64,000 nucleotides of DNA. Source: Amoeboaphelidium protococcarum (Eukaryota; Aphelidiomycota; Aphelidea). The position numbers and the translations under genes are program-made. Positions 23,578 to 37,076 of this stretch are shown one piece after another (position 1 is the first letter of the stretch; each line of letters begins with the position of its first letter). Below the pieces are notes generated by a model. That model made no database searches. It worked only from the letters and a program-made list of their open reading frames with translations, and was not told where the DNA came from. The stretch spans positions 1 to 64,000 of the forward strand of contig JALECJ010000005.1 of the NCBI GenBank assembly GCA_023515745.1, written 5' to 3'.

Positions 23578-25842
23578 ATGGCTGCTAATTATTATAATTA
23601 TGAAGAAGATGAGAGCGATATGTTCGGTGACGAGTTGTTGAGCGCAGCGTAGAATAAGGATACTGTTCTGTTCGTAATTGATGTGACACCATCAATGTGG
23701 CATAGAGAGGCGGATAGCGATAGTGTTCCAGTGGTGGAGGCTCTGAGAACTGCTCTGAATATGTACAAGACCAAAGCATTGACCAGTCCTAAGGATGATG
23801 TTGGAATGTTGTTCTATGGAAGTGGATAGATGCAAAATGTACACAACGCTGCTCATATCTTCTCCTATCACCAGCTGATGCCTGTGGATGTCGATAGGAT
23901 TAAATAGCTGGAATCTCTTGTTCAAAAGATGGTTAGTTGTTAAAGCGGAGGTGATGACGCGCATCAGATCTGGTAGAAAGAGTTTAGTGCATCTGTTGGG
24001 TATGGCAGAGGAGAGAATTTCGTTACTCTGGGCAATGTATTTGGCGAGGTGTCCTTCTAATTGCGAAATGTCTGGGATAAAGGCAAGACTTCATATTCAT
24101 CAAAGTCTATGAGGCCTGGTGTGAAGCGTGTCATCTGGCTCACTAATGTCGATAATCCTCACAGTGGGGATGAGGCTCTTATAAGGCCTGCTGTCAGGCG
24201 TGGCATTGATCTGTGCACTGTAGATGGAATCCGGTTTGAATTACTGGGTATGGACGTTGACGGAGATCATGTTTTTGATTATTCCAAGTTTTATAAAGCT
24301 ATTCTATCTTCCGCGTCCGAAGATGACGCAGTGGTGGACTCTTTTGCTTCTTATAAGAGCTATGTGGATCTATCGCTGCAAGTACGGAAGCGCAAATAGC
24401 CCAAGAGAAGTATTGCCTCTTTGGAGTTTAGCATTACTCCTACCACCAAGATTGGCGTCCGAGTTTATAGTATGATCATTGAAGCCAAGAAGAATGCTAG
24501 TGGATATATGAGGTCCGATAATCTATAGATTGCCAAGCCATAAACTAAATGGTTGCCGAGTTAATAATAGCAGACTTTGTAAGAGTAAACTGAAGAGTTA
24601 GCTGATAATGTACATGATAGATCCTAGGACCAAAGCAGCTAACAACCTGCTTATAGATTGGCATATTTTCAGACTTATGGCGGTGAGAAGCTTATATTCT
24701 CACAAGAACAAGTGTCAGCTATTAGAAATCCATTGTCTGATATGGATCTCACCGGTTTAACATTGTTGGGATTTAAACCTTTGTCTGCGCTCACATTGGA
24801 TCTGAATTTGAAGCATTCTTACTTTATCTATCCTGAAGACAGAAATTATCGAGGTAGTAAAGAGCTATTCTCCGTAATGGCTGCAAGTATGCTCCAGTTG
24901 TAATAATATGGAATAGTTGCGTTCTAGTCAAGAGCACGATCTCATCCTAGACTTGGAGCTCTGATTAGCCAGGCGGAGATTGTGAATGAGAATGGTATTT
25001 AAGACCGACCTGGTGGCATGCAGTTGATTCCTCTTCCATTCGCTGACGATATTCGAGATTTGCCACAGCAGACACCAATTTAGGCTGACAATTAGCTCTT
25101 GAGTTCTATGAAGACGAAATTCGAGTAGATGATATCCATTATGAAGTTTGACCGTCTCGATCCACTCGAATTCCCAAATCCGTCCCTCTAGCGTCACAAT
25201 GCAATAGTGGAAACCTTTGCACTGGATTATGACGAGCCTCCACCAATAGCGAATGATATCACATTAAGAAATTTCGATGATTTTAAGATTGTACGTCCCA
25301 TCGCGTAAGAGTTGATGGATTTGGCTTCTAGCGCCGTTGCCGGTGGTGAGGATGAGGAGCAGGCTAAGACTACCAAGAAGGGTAAGAGGAAGTAGACATC
25401 ATCAAGTAAACCAAAGGCATAGAAACGCAAGCCGAAGAATAAGGAACTGGATGAAGAGGGTGATTTGAACGTCAACTCTTATATTGCCAGTGATGAAGAC
25501 TTGGAATTTGTCGTTCCTGATAATGATGATGTATAAACTGAAGGTGAAGATTTTGAATATGGACATCGGCCCAAAAAGTATCGCAAAACTTCAGCAAGAG
25601 CCAAGCCAAAACATAAGATTGTGGACGAAGATGCTGATGAAGAAGAGTTAGAGAATGTGCCTGGTGAAGATGAAGATGATGACAATGTATTAATATTGCA
25701 AATCAAAGTTGCCAGCGACAAGGATCAGTTGAATAAATTTACCGTTGCTGAACTGAAAGACTTTTTGCATGCTGTCAAGTTAAAGCCTCATGGCAGAAAA
25801 GCTGATCTCATCGAGCAGGTAAAGTAACATTTCGGTGACTGA
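23578..25842 (+). CDS. Ku70, DNA end-binding subunit with SAP domain
   Basis: A 754-residue intron-free protein. The order is an N-terminal vWA-like domain (TVLFVIDVTPSMWH, DDVGMLFYGSG, KRVIWLTNVDNPHSGDE), the Ku core (SLEFSITPTTKIGVRVYSM, then LTGLTLLGFKPLSALTLDLN, KHSYFIYPEDRNYRGS, RPGGMQLIPLPFADDIRD), a long charged linker rich in Lys and Asp/Glu with a nuclear-targeting look, and a C-terminal SAP domain (FTVAELKDFLHAVKLKPHGR then KADLIEQV). This is the domain order of Ku70 (XRCC6), which with Ku80 binds double-strand ends in non-homologous joining and at telomeres. The linker between core and SAP is longer and more acidic than in animals. Confidence 0.93.
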
Positions 25843-26125
25843 TTTATTTGTGTATACTCTTTTGAATATGAAACATTAACTTTTTATATCATTCGGCGTA
25901 CATTTACTCTCTTCAATCTGACTACCAGTACTAGATCTGCTTAAAACCGCTGGCATCATAATCATAACGCGACTCAGCCCGTCGCTATCTCTCTCTCTTT
26001 GTTGAAACAGACGCGGCGACTGACAGAAATTTTATTTGAGCTTCCGTGCTTTGTATCGCCCGTTGAAATTGCTCAAATTGAATTTCTCCACACTTATACA
26101 GTGAGAGATAGGTAGAATATTAATT

Positions 26126-27310
26126 ATGTCGCGTGATAAAAATGAGATTGAAAAGGAGGACGATGTCATTTTGCTGATAGATTAGAAAGCTAATGCTCTG
26201 GACAGAGATTCCACTCCTAAAAAGAACAAGACTGGATAGTAGTAGCACTCTGAGATGCTCATTTTATCTGTGGTTGCATTCTATTGGGCCGTATCTCTAT
26301 CTGTAGTATTCTTGAACAAGTACATCTTCTCGTCGTCAGAATACAAATTTCCTTACCCGTTACTCGTCACTTGGTATTAGTTGATTGTTGCGTTGGTATT
26401 GCTCGTGGCCTGTGGTTACTTGGGATAGAGGTAATTCTTGCTTATTTTAGATTATTAAAGTAACTTTATGACCATATATATCATTGCCAACATGTAGAGG
26501 TGTTAAATCGCTGTCAGTGGTGCCGCCATATGAGTTTGATCTCACTCTGGCCAAAAAGATTTTGCCTCTCACCATCGTCTATGTGTTGATGTTGGCTCTC
26601 AACAACCTCTGTCTCAACTATGTTCACGTCACTTTTTATCAGGTAAGATTATCTAGTTTCTTGTTTTGAAATGAGATTATATATCCACATTCATTATAAT
26701 GTAGATTGCAAGATCGCTGACTATTTTATTTAATATTGGTCTCACGTACTTTATGCTCAAGCAGAGTATTTCATATGCAGCGCTGGTGTCTTGTCTCGTT
26801 GTGTTTCTTGGGTTTCTGCTCGGCTCGGTGGGCGAAATCAATTTCTCTTGGCTGGGCCTGATTTTTGGTGTTGGGAGTAGCTTCTTCGTGGCTCTGTACG
26901 GAATCTATGTTAAGAAGACTCTCAACTTTGTAGATAATGACTAGTGGAGATTATTGCACTACAACACCACTAATGCTATCGTGGTTCTATTCCCAATCAT
27001 TGTGCTATCTGGCGAGTTGTCGGAAGTGATGTCGAGCGTCAATTTTCTGAATGAGTTCATGTTTTGGTTCGTGATGACAATCACTGGTGTCACTGGTTTC
27101 CTGATCAATATCGCCGTGTTTCTGCAGATAAAAGTCACCACACCGCTAACTAACACCATATCCGGTACTGCTAAGGCTTGCGTTCAGACTCTGCTCGCCT
27201 GGGCCATCTGGTAGAATGAAATCACGGCAACGAACGCGTTTGGCATTTTCCTCTCCCTATTCGGCTCCGGTTTGTACTCATACGTCAGGTACAAGGAAAT
27301 GAAAAAGTGA
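26126..27310 (+). CDS. GDP-fucose transporter (SLC35C1 type), three exons
   Basis: Exons 26126-26430, 26498-26642 and 26705-27310 (introns 67 and 62 nt) give 351 residues. The protein has about ten membrane helices of the triose-phosphate/nucleotide-sugar transporter fold. It follows human SLC35C1 closely: FPYPLLVTWYQL, LPLTIVYVLMLALNNLCLNY, ARSLTILFNIGLTYFMLKQS, SWLGLIFGV, LQIKVTTPLTNTISGTAKAC and the C-terminal Lys-Lys retrieval-type end (KEMKK). It moves GDP-fucose into the Golgi lumen. It implies fucosylated glycans in this organism. Junction codons restore conserved FYQIARSL, which confirms the splice sites. Confidence 0.93.
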
Positions 27311-27693
27311 ATCCTATTGATTTATATTCTGTGAAGTGTAAAAGTGATCAAGATGGCATTTAATTTAACAAATTTTAGTCCTTTCTTTCCAGCCATTTTA
27401 CCTTTACCTTTAAAGCATCAGTGATGTACCGTACAAGTGTAGTAATCCCCGCGTCTTGTGATGAAACGGGGGCGTAAGATGTTCTCGCTCGGCTGAAACA
27501 CTTTGCGTTCCCACCGCGCTGTCTTCGCCGAGCCAGTTCTCTCTCACTCTCTCACTCTCTCTTTCAATCTTATTGATTCAACACTAACAAATCCATTCTT
27601 CGTCCTTGCTGTACTTTACTGTACTGTGCTGTCTGTGTATAGACAAATAGACAATTATCTCTTTATATTCGTACCTCGTTGATAGCATTAGAG
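27311..27693. other. intergenic, CT-rich promoter-like region
   Basis: 383 bases with a (CT/CTCA) rich tract at 27540-27567 just upstream of URC1 and a short GC hairpin-capable pair (CCCCG/CGGGG) at about 27447-27472. It likely holds the URC1 promoter. Confidence 0.4.
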
Positions 27694-29419
27694 ATGAGCT
27701 CTCCAGATTAGACCAAGTAGATTCTGGATGCTATTGTTTCAATGCAATAGTAGCAGCTCAAACTTGTCGACAAGGTAATGCATTCTCTCTGTCATTGATA
27801 CGTCAACTTTCGAATCTGTACTTTTATATAATGTTAAAATTGTGTAGGTGGATAGATTGGATAAGGATTTTGCCAAGTAGCTTCTGCATATGACGAATAA
27901 GATTGAAGAGCTGGCGGTTGCCGGAGTGGCTGAAGTAAAGAAGGAGAAGTATAAAGTGTTTGCGTACGATGGCCATTCTTCTACTCCTGCCAATGTGGAC
28001 AGTGATGATGACGATCAGGTTGAATAGGATCGTGCACGGGCTCAGTCCACGCTTTCCGTAAGATCTTCTGCCGCAGAGTCTACCGCTTCTTCAAGTGTTG
28101 CTGGAGCGTCCAATGTCAAGTCACCGGGAAGTAAGAAGAATCTAAATGCTCAAATGTACAACCATCGTATTATCTTGACCACTTATCCTGGCCAGCTGGG
28201 CATGAATCCATTGCCTTTACAATGGGGGAATATTGATCCAAAGATTCGTGGACCTGTTCTCTGTAGCAGAACTCCGCAGTCTCTAAAGTACAGAAATGCT
28301 ATTGGTGCATTGGGTGGAAGTTACTCTATTTATCGTGCTCTGGCTATTGCTATTGGAGAATTGAGTCCAAACCATAAGCCAGACTTTCACAACACTCTTC
28401 CCTTCATCGATATTGGCCCTTATCCGTCTTGGGGTGTCCCGGATAAGATTGTCGCTCTGGACCCTTTTGGACATATTGTGGTCAAGGTGTATGCAGATCA
28501 TTTGAAGCAAGGTATAGATATCAGACCGACTATAGCTATTACCAAGGCTCACATGAAAGTGCCTGAGATTGAGCAGTCTGTCAAGAATGGAACACTTAAA
28601 GTTGATGGGACTATTGTGTTGCCAAACGGTGAATTGAATGTCACCAAGGGCGCTGTGGAGCCGGTTTGGTACCTGCCCGGTGTTGCCTCTCGTTTTGGTG
28701 TAGACGAGACTGTGCTGAGAAGGTGCCTGTTTGAAGATACTGGTGGAATGTATCCAGAGCTGATCACTCGGCCAGATTTGAAAGTATTTTTGCCTCCTAT
28801 TGGTGGTCTTTCCATTTATTGCTTCGGTCCTCTGTAGTACCTGTCTGATCCAGCCAAGAAGTTGTCCGTGAGAGTTCATGACGAATGCAATGGATCTGAT
28901 GTCTTTGGCTCTGATATTTGTACATGCCGCCCGTATTTGATGTTTGGTATTGAAGAGTGTGTAAAGACGGCATAGGAGGGAGGAGTCGGTCTTATTGTAT
29001 ATTTCAGAAAGGAGGGCCGTGCTTTAGGCGAAGTTACCAAATATTTGGTGTATAATGCGCGAAAGAGAGCTGAGGAGGGCGATACTGCGAGTTCATACTT
29101 TAAGAGGACTGAGTTTATTGCTGGTGTTTAGGATATGCGTTTCCAGGCTCTGATGCCTGATGTTTTGCACTGGCTGGGTATTACGAAGATTGATCGTTTC
29201 CTGAGTATGTCTCATCACAAGTACGATGCTCTCGTAAAATCTGGAATTGAAGTCCGTGAACGTGTGGAGATTCCAGAGTCGATGATCCCAGAAGATTCCA
29301 AGGTTGAGATTGAGGCCAAGATTGCGAGCGGCTACAAGAGTTCTAAAGTTGTAACTGCCGAAAATCTACTCAACACCAAAGGGCGTGACTATGCTGACTT
29401 TTGCACGAATATTGGTTGA
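27694..29419 (+). CDS. URC1: URC1, GTP cyclohydrolase II-like uracil catabolism protein
   Basis: Exons 27694-27774 and 27848-29419 (73-nt intron) give 550 residues. After a coiled, Ser/Ala-rich leader come the blocks MYNHRIILTTYPGQLGMNPL, DPKIRGPVLCSRTP, IGAHGG-like IGALGGSYSIYRAL, FLPPIGGLSIYCFGPL and the cyclohydrolase core. The zinc ligands Cys374, Cys385 and Cys387 (HDECNGSDVFGSDICTC) are intact, followed by EGGVGLIVYFRKEGRALGEV. In Lachancea kluyveri URC1 is essential for the URC route of uracil degradation, and the fungal/bacterial family resembles GTP cyclohydrolase II without being a riboflavin enzyme. UPRT and URC4 lie 3 kb and 11 kb downstream. Confidence 0.93.
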
Positions 29420-29588
29420 TTTATATTTGATTTCCTTACTGAAGTAACTTTGCTTATAATCTTTGTTTTGTATTGATTCGACTTGCTCTTGCTATCTTTA
29501 TAAAATGAGAATAAGTTTCAATGATACACGATTCTTGTAGAAATATAGATAAATTATATCATTAATATCATTATCTTCATCATTCGTA

Positions 29589-32066
29589 TCATTAGAGAGT
29601 CAACTCATCCGGTTAGTCTTTTGGTAGAGGCACGTTCCAGCAACCGTTCTAACAGGCTTACTTCACCCAGATTGCATCATCATCATACCTGCCACGACGA
29701 GATTGATCAATACCCACCTGGATAAAGTCCGTATACTATTGCACTGATAGAGGATGCTTTCGCGGAAATTCATGAGGATCCGGAGTGAGCTAGTCAATAA
29801 ACAGCGGAGGTATATTATGGAAGGAACCAGTGACTTTTAACTTTTAATACCGGTAAACAGTGGCAATACTATGGGGAATCATTCCATGAGTAGATTTCGT
29901 AATAGAGGGCAAAAGAGTAAGAGGATTCATCGTGGTGGCATTTATATGCACTTCGAAATCTCTAGTGACAACTGCGCCAGTAAACAACTTAAATCTTGTC
30001 TCATACGGATCATGTGGATACACTGATGCATTAACATACCTCAACAGCTACATACCAGCAATGGAAGACACTTTCAAGTCTCCGAGACCGAGCTGATACA
30101 GCAACTTTCTCTGTCCCAAACCGCCAGGCAGATCGTTTACAATTTCACCTTAAGAACTCAAGAAGCCACCAGAGGCAATAATGTCAGCATAACCAGATGG
30201 TCCAGCCAGATCGTACAACTACGATAGAAGAAAGTAGAACACTGAGCGATCAGCCATCTTCTGGAAATGCAACGGCAATCCTTTACTTAGAATCTAAGAA
30301 CCGGCAGCATTTCTGGGAAACAGCATACTGAATGGGCTACCAGGAACACCTAATACACCCCATTTCAAGTCTGCGGACAAGGACATTAAGAGTGTGCCCA
30401 TGATTCCACCAAGACTATTACCATTATAGAAAATTGACGTTGGCTTCTTGCGCGCATTCAGATGGATAACGCTCTAATTATTGTGCATGAAAGCATCACT
30501 ACGACTGATATTAGATTACTTGAAAAGTCTGGTAAGCATTAGCTAATTTAGAACACCTTGACTAATTCTGTCGGGTATGGCGTCCAGCTTGCCAAGATTA
30601 CCCAGAAATAAGTGAACAAATGTAACCAAATCCTGCTTTTACATTCCCCACCAGTCAGTGGCAATCAGTACATAGTTCTACTCATTAGCGATTCTCTGCA
30701 AATACATCTACTAGATCTCAAATCTATCAGCAAATAGGCCATGGCCATAGTGCATTATAGAAGCATTCCCAGGATTGCGAATAGACGATTTCGGAATGAG
30801 AGCAACAAAATCCACATCCACATAAGAATTACTTATCGGACGAAGTTGACCAACGTACGTCTCAGCTGATTCATTTCTTCGCAGCGTGCCAAATATAGAA
30901 GGAATCGCAGTTGTGAGATAGAGCGGTACTTTAAACGTCCCTTCAACGCGCCTATGCATGTACCTAGAAAAATTGTCCTAAACTTTCTTGATTTGATAAT
31001 CAAACTGGACATCATTCTAAATTTTATCATATCCATCATCTCGCATGTGTCTCAAGTGTTCAGTTGTGGATAGGAGAGAGCTAGTGGTAAAGTCCCAGGC
31101 AATATACAAATCGCTGACGTTCTTAACGTGTCCGAATCGCACTAGACTTTGCAACAGCTGCGTAGATTCGAAATGCAGCTTCCTCTATTGCAAGGCACTG
31201 TTATCAGTCGGCAGATCATCTCTTACCACACGGAAACCATCAGGCGCATCGAGAAATTGCAAAGTCTCAGCATCAGCCTTGACGAGCTTCTTGATCACCA
31301 CAATGTAGCGATGTCCTCGCTTCAACAACTTGGCCGGCCACATCAAAAGAGTCTACACCTGATCTTTGTTCCCAAAGTTCTTCAGCTCTGACTCTTGCTA
31401 GAACGGTGTTAATCGCTCCGCGTCGTGAAACTTTATATCAGCAAACTTTAACACTTCAGTCACCTCCTTGTCATAGCCAGACACTAAAGACTCATCTTAT
31501 CCATTCCTAGACTGGGGGCTTGTGGAATAATCTTCCTCGATCCAGTGTGGAATTCTCTCGCCAGTCTCAGCATCGATCAACAGCGTCGGTGATTCATCCT
31601 CCATACTCCGCATAATATTCATGTGACTGGCGAAAGCATACTCTGGATATCGAGGCACAACTTTCTAGTTCCCCTTCACCGCTTTCAAGCCGGCATACTC
31701 AAAGCTCACCTTCTCCTTGTTCTTGAATCCACTGAACATTATGAATGAACTGGATGACCAACCATCGCGGCGGTTCCAAGCTGTCGGATCAACTCGACCC
31801 CAGAAAGGAACTCTATCGCTGGGCATTTGATTCCGCTACAAATTCACAATATAACCAGTCGGTGTGTCATTGCTCTTCTTCAAATAGAAGTCATTAGGCA
31901 TGTTATACAGACAGCCATCGTCACTGTCCAGTTGGTCAAATGAGCGATTGATAGGATCACACAAAGAAGATTCAGCGAACGACCCATCGAATGCATCTTG
32001 AAATACAATCTATTCAGCTACTGCAGGCGATATCAGCACAGGCAATAAATAGATGATTGACAACAT
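29589..32066 (-). CDS. predicted secreted alpha/beta-hydrolase
   Basis: An 825-residue intron-free protein. It starts with a clear signal peptide (MLSIIYLLPVLISPAVAEQI). The N-terminal half has YIVVIKKLVKADAETLQFLD and similar beta-rich sequence. The second half shows an alpha/beta-hydrolase pattern: IMHYGHGLFADRFEIQ (oxyanion region), LIATDWWGM, and nucleophile elbow YNGNSLGGIMGTLLM, with a late candidate catalytic His in VTGSFHNIPPLF. This is the arrangement of large secreted or cell-surface serine hydrolases of unknown substrate seen in bacteria and protists. Many TAA/TAG Gln codons. It sits between two genes of the uracil pathway, but nothing ties it to that route. Confidence 0.7.
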
Positions 32067-32521
32067 TGTGTCCCTAATAGCGCAATATTTCCAGCAATAA
32101 CTTTAACGTCGTGGGAAAGAGAAAGGTGCGTCTGTTTGATATTTATAGTGCAGAGAAAAGTAATGAGCATAAGCTTTAATGATGGATGACACGGCGAAAA
32201 ACGTAGAATCAGTCATCGATGATGATTACTGAAATTTTGTGTGGATTTATGATCGCTCCTGATCAATTGATGACACTTGCTTGATTGGGGCGGTCAGTGA
32301 TCTTCAGCAATGCGCCAAGTCGATCGTGTTTCTCACTTCATTTACTGTAGGCAGGTTTCAACTCTCCCCGTTTAGTAATTCAAGTACTGTATATAAATAT
32401 TTTGATTAGATTCTTATTAAGTAAGAACGTTATCATGCGAGATTATATAAATCAAATAAATTAAAGAGTCAAGAATACAGTAAATGCAACTATTATAAAG
32501 TTCAAATCGCTTCTGATGGTT
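32067..32521. other. intergenic, no gene seen
   Basis: 455 bases between the start of the hydrolase gene and the end of the UPRT gene (both minus strand); holds the hydrolase promoter. No further feature was seen. Confidence 0.4.
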
Positions 32522-33421
<900 letters not shown>

Positions 33422-33665
33422 AATTACTCTTCTGACTATATTTTTTCTAAGTAAGTTTACTACAGTAAATTGTCAGTATACGGTATTATCTTTTTCTCCT
33501 TATAACTTTTTATACGAAATTTAAGGGAGAGAGAAACGTGTGGGAACAGCGGCGACCTCAACTTTTTTCTTTCATGACTTTCTTTGTAGAGTTTCTCTTA
33601 ATTACAATCCACTGTCTATTAAAGCATAAAGTTTTTACTATCGGATTTCATAATATTCACAAAGG

Positions 33666-34094
33666 ATGAGTAGTGGGGATAATAATAATAATATGGATGT
33701 GGATCAGGATTCGCAATAGCTGTCTGCAGTATAGTCATCATCTAATTAAGCATTGGCAAAGGCGGCGGGTGCACATTCTCACTCTCACTCTCATTCTTCT
33801 GCTGATCAAACTCCAGCTGGCAAGAACAGATTTGAAGTGAAAAAGTGGAATGCTGTTGCGCTATGGTCATGGGATATTCAAGTGGATAATTGCGCCATCT
33901 GCAGGAATCATATCATGGATCTATGTATTGAGTGTCAGGCTAATCAGGGCAGTGCCACAAGTGAGGAATGTACTCTGGTGTGGGGTGCCTGTAATCACGG
34001 TTTCCACTTTCATTGCATCTCGAGATGGCTCAAGACTCGCCAGGTGTGTCCTCTGGATAATCGCGAATGGGAATTTGCTCGTTACGGTAAATGA
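33666..34094 (+). CDS. RBX1: RBX1 RING-box protein, long N-terminus
   Basis: A 142-residue protein, no intron. The body follows RBX1/ROC1: [60 protein letters not shown] and [21 protein letters not shown] with the full set of zinc ligands. RBX1 carries the E2 in SCF and other cullin-RING ligases. The N-terminal 50 residues are an extension beyond the usual ~108, Asn/Gln/Ser-rich with a His-Ser repeat ([10 protein letters not shown]) and four Gln written as TAG/TAA. It lies immediately before an F-box gene and APC2. Confidence 0.96.
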
Positions 34095-34311
34095 AATTAT
34101 TAACATTGTTATACTGTTGTATATATATATTAAAGGGAGATTTTAATTGATATTTTTATTATTGCATATTTGAATAGTTGTTTTTTGGAGGTCGGTTGTT
34201 GTTTCACTCTGATCCAAAAGAAATCGCAAATGACGTCAACTGTGATCTTCATCATTCTTCCCTTCTTTCCATTAAAGCATTGTTTATAATCTAAGATTAT
34301 TATAACATTGA

Positions 34312-35503
34312 ATGACACCAGAGTAGAAATAAGCTATTTAGTATTATAAAGAAGCCACTTAACTGGAGAGAAATGGTAAACTGACGGAAGGTATGTATGA
34401 TTTTAAATCTTAATCCCTTAATAGCTTTTTAGTGATTTCATCTTGTAGCGTTGACTTCGTATCGAAAGGCTTACAAGCTGGATGAATTTGTGGAAGATTT
34501 GATACATAGCGAGTAAAAGTCTGCTGGCAAAAGCAGTCAAGTTAACAAAAATAGTGATAATTAGTAGAGTATCAAGAAGAGTGATAAATAACTGTCTGAT
34601 CTTGATATCGAATAGCTGTTGAATGATTTGCATAACCTCAAAATTGACAATGTGATAGTCAAGGCTAGCAATTATCGACACAATACACATATATCTCAAC
34701 TTCCTGCAGAGATTTTTACCAGTTTCATACTGCCTTAAGTAGCGTAAATGGATGCTCCATCTGTGGAGAGATTTGGTCAAGTTTGTCGACAGTTTTATAA
34801 ATACACGCGCGATGATAATCTGTGGAAATAGGTGTGTCGCTATTATCATAGAAGCTCTTCGCAATCATTAGCTATAGCATCTCCATTACCAAATGATTAA
34901 TTGTACCGGGATTTGTTTCTCAGCACTCCAAGGCTCAGGTACGATGGGGTGTATATATCAAGATGTACGTATGCACGGCAAGGATTGAGTGAGCATACAT
35001 TCTCTTAGCCATATCATCTGGTTGTGTACTATCGGTTCCTCAGATTCTATCCGGATGGTAGTGTTATTAGTCTTTTATCCAATCGGGAGCCGTAAGATGT
35101 CATCAGTATGATTAATCAAGACGAGTATTTTGCACAGTAGAAAATTCGCAGCAAGTAGAAGGTTGACACGGTGGTGGGTGCTAAAGAATCTGGCGAAGAT
35201 CGATTGATGAGAGGGATGTATTTCCTTGATATTGAATAAAATATTAACAGCAATAATAATAATAATAAGAGCAGTAAAGGCTATGCAGTGAAAATCTCTT
35301 TGGAAGATTCAGCTCATCGAAAAGACTCTGTGTTCCATATGGTCTTAAATCTCTCTTATACTCATCGTGGTGCATGGAACAAACTTGGCTGGTCCGAGTA
35401 TTATAGCGTCAAAGGCAGCACATCCACAGAGTACTCTCTGCATTAGTTTAAACCATATTATTTCTCTCGGGTAAAGAGCATTGTCAGAGATATAAAAATG
35501 TGA
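34312..35503 (+). CDS. FBXO9/Pof7-type F-box protein, two exons
   Basis: Exons 34312-34390 and 34449-35503 (58-nt intron) give 377 residues. The N-terminus is a TPR-like helix pair ([33 protein letters not shown]) that is readable only with TAR=Gln. Next is the F-box ([40 protein letters not shown]), then the conserved FBXO9/Hrt3 block [38 protein letters not shown] and the C-terminal beta sandwich. These proteins are substrate receptors of SCF ubiquitin ligases. Poly-Asn and Ser runs interrupt the middle. The first exon was found by phase and TPR continuity and is well supported. Confidence 0.9.
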
Positions 35504-35550
35504 GAATGCTACGTGTTGTATTGAATACAATTAGATTACACCTGAATAGT

Positions 35551-37076
35551 TCATTTTTTGTGTTTGTATCCATCAGGTCCGCAATCTAGCTTATTCTCTG
35601 CCACCAGCTTGTCCAAATGCAACTTAAGCTATTATACAGTCCGGTCGTACTTGTGAGGAGTAGTGACAAACATTGATAGCATCATTTGCATCTTATCCAC
35701 ATTCATACAACCCAAATTGGTCAGCATTCCCATAATATAAGAATCAAATTATTGCATTCCATCGGAATCAGCCAATTTCTAAGACTAATCATTCTAATCT
35801 CTGAATGTCTAATTGCCATCATCGTCACTATCGTCGCTGTCTGATGTATGGTCTTCTGGTGCTGCATAAATATTGACAAGATTATATATATTCAAATTTT
35901 AATCAAACTCTAGCAAACTCTGCGTCTACCAATATTTTAATGCAGATCGGAGTGAATCTTTTGAGCACTTTAAACTATCCATCATCTCATCTTCAGTCCA
36001 CCTTTCTACAATACTCAATTAGACAAAAACAAAATTAACATTTATGAGTATATTAATGGAATTAGATTCGTACCTTGAGAGACAAATGAATAAATGACAG
36101 CAGCTTGAAGAGGAGAAACTGTTTTCTAGACGCGAATGCCATCAATGTCAATATCAATGTCCAGAGTGTCATTGCAAAAAGTAAATTCCACTTTTCGCAT
36201 ATTCTTCAACTTTTAATAGTGAGACTTGAACTATTCCAAAATTGAAAGCATACTACTTGGTAATTGAAACGTAGCATCGTCTGACTAAGTATCAGAAGGC
36301 CAGTACATATGCGATTGCAAAAGAACTCTCAACTGACACTCGGATTCAGGCAATTACTAATTCAATATACTCTAAAAGATACGCCTTGAATCTCCAACAT
36401 CATGCAGCATAATCTCACATGTGGTCAGTGCAGACTCTCCAAAGCGCAACTTTAACATTTCAACAATGGACAATTAGGAGTCCACTTCATAATTATTATG
36501 AGGTGAAAGAATCAACTGATCACCCAAAAATTTCTCAATCTCCTTCAAAAACACATCAGTGGATGGGTAAATGTTAATCAAAGAGTTGAACACATCACTA
36601 GCATTCTTGATGGGCTTAAACTTGGCATGTCGCGGCTATGGCTGCCACACAGGATCCGTGTAATCTACTTCCAACTCCAACTCAGCCTCCAACTGAACTA
36701 AATGATCTCGCCTCAGATCATTCGCCAACTACTCGTCATCACTGTCAAAGATCATGCGGATAATCTCGGATACAGTATCCGGTCTTCGACTAAGGTATCG
36801 CCTAATAGGTTTACTGACTTGAGCCAGAATAACACCAGTCGGATCTAGTAGGAGCAAAGATTTAATTGCATTAATATATTGTTCAATCACAGTTGCAGTG
36901 GGAACGGACACATGCAGAAGGCGGTTATATATTTCTACACTCAGTGATCGTATCAACTCCACTTGTTATTCCTAATTGTCGATAGTTGGTCGCAACTCTT
37001 CCAGCTTTTACGCACTGTCAGGAAAGTCTTGAATATAATTAAACAGACACTCTCCACTGATATCAGAGATTGTCAT
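35551..37076 (-). CDS. APC2, cullin subunit of the anaphase-promoting complex, short form
   Basis: Exons (minus strand) 37076-36074 and 36005-35551 (68-nt intron) give 485 residues. The product matches the C-terminal cullin-homology region of APC2: DPTGVILAQVSKPIRRYLSR, SEIIRMIFDSDDE, the segment ESALTTCEIMLHDVGDSRRI, VSPLQAAVIYSFVSQ and the winged-helix DSYIMGMLTNLGCMNVDKMQ. APC2 with APC11 forms the catalytic core of the APC/C. The usual N-terminal cullin repeats (about the first 400 residues in human APC2) are missing, and only 382 bp separate this start from the divergent condensin gene, leaving no space for them. Either this organism has a short APC2 or the N-terminal half is elsewhere. 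Confidence 0.88.
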
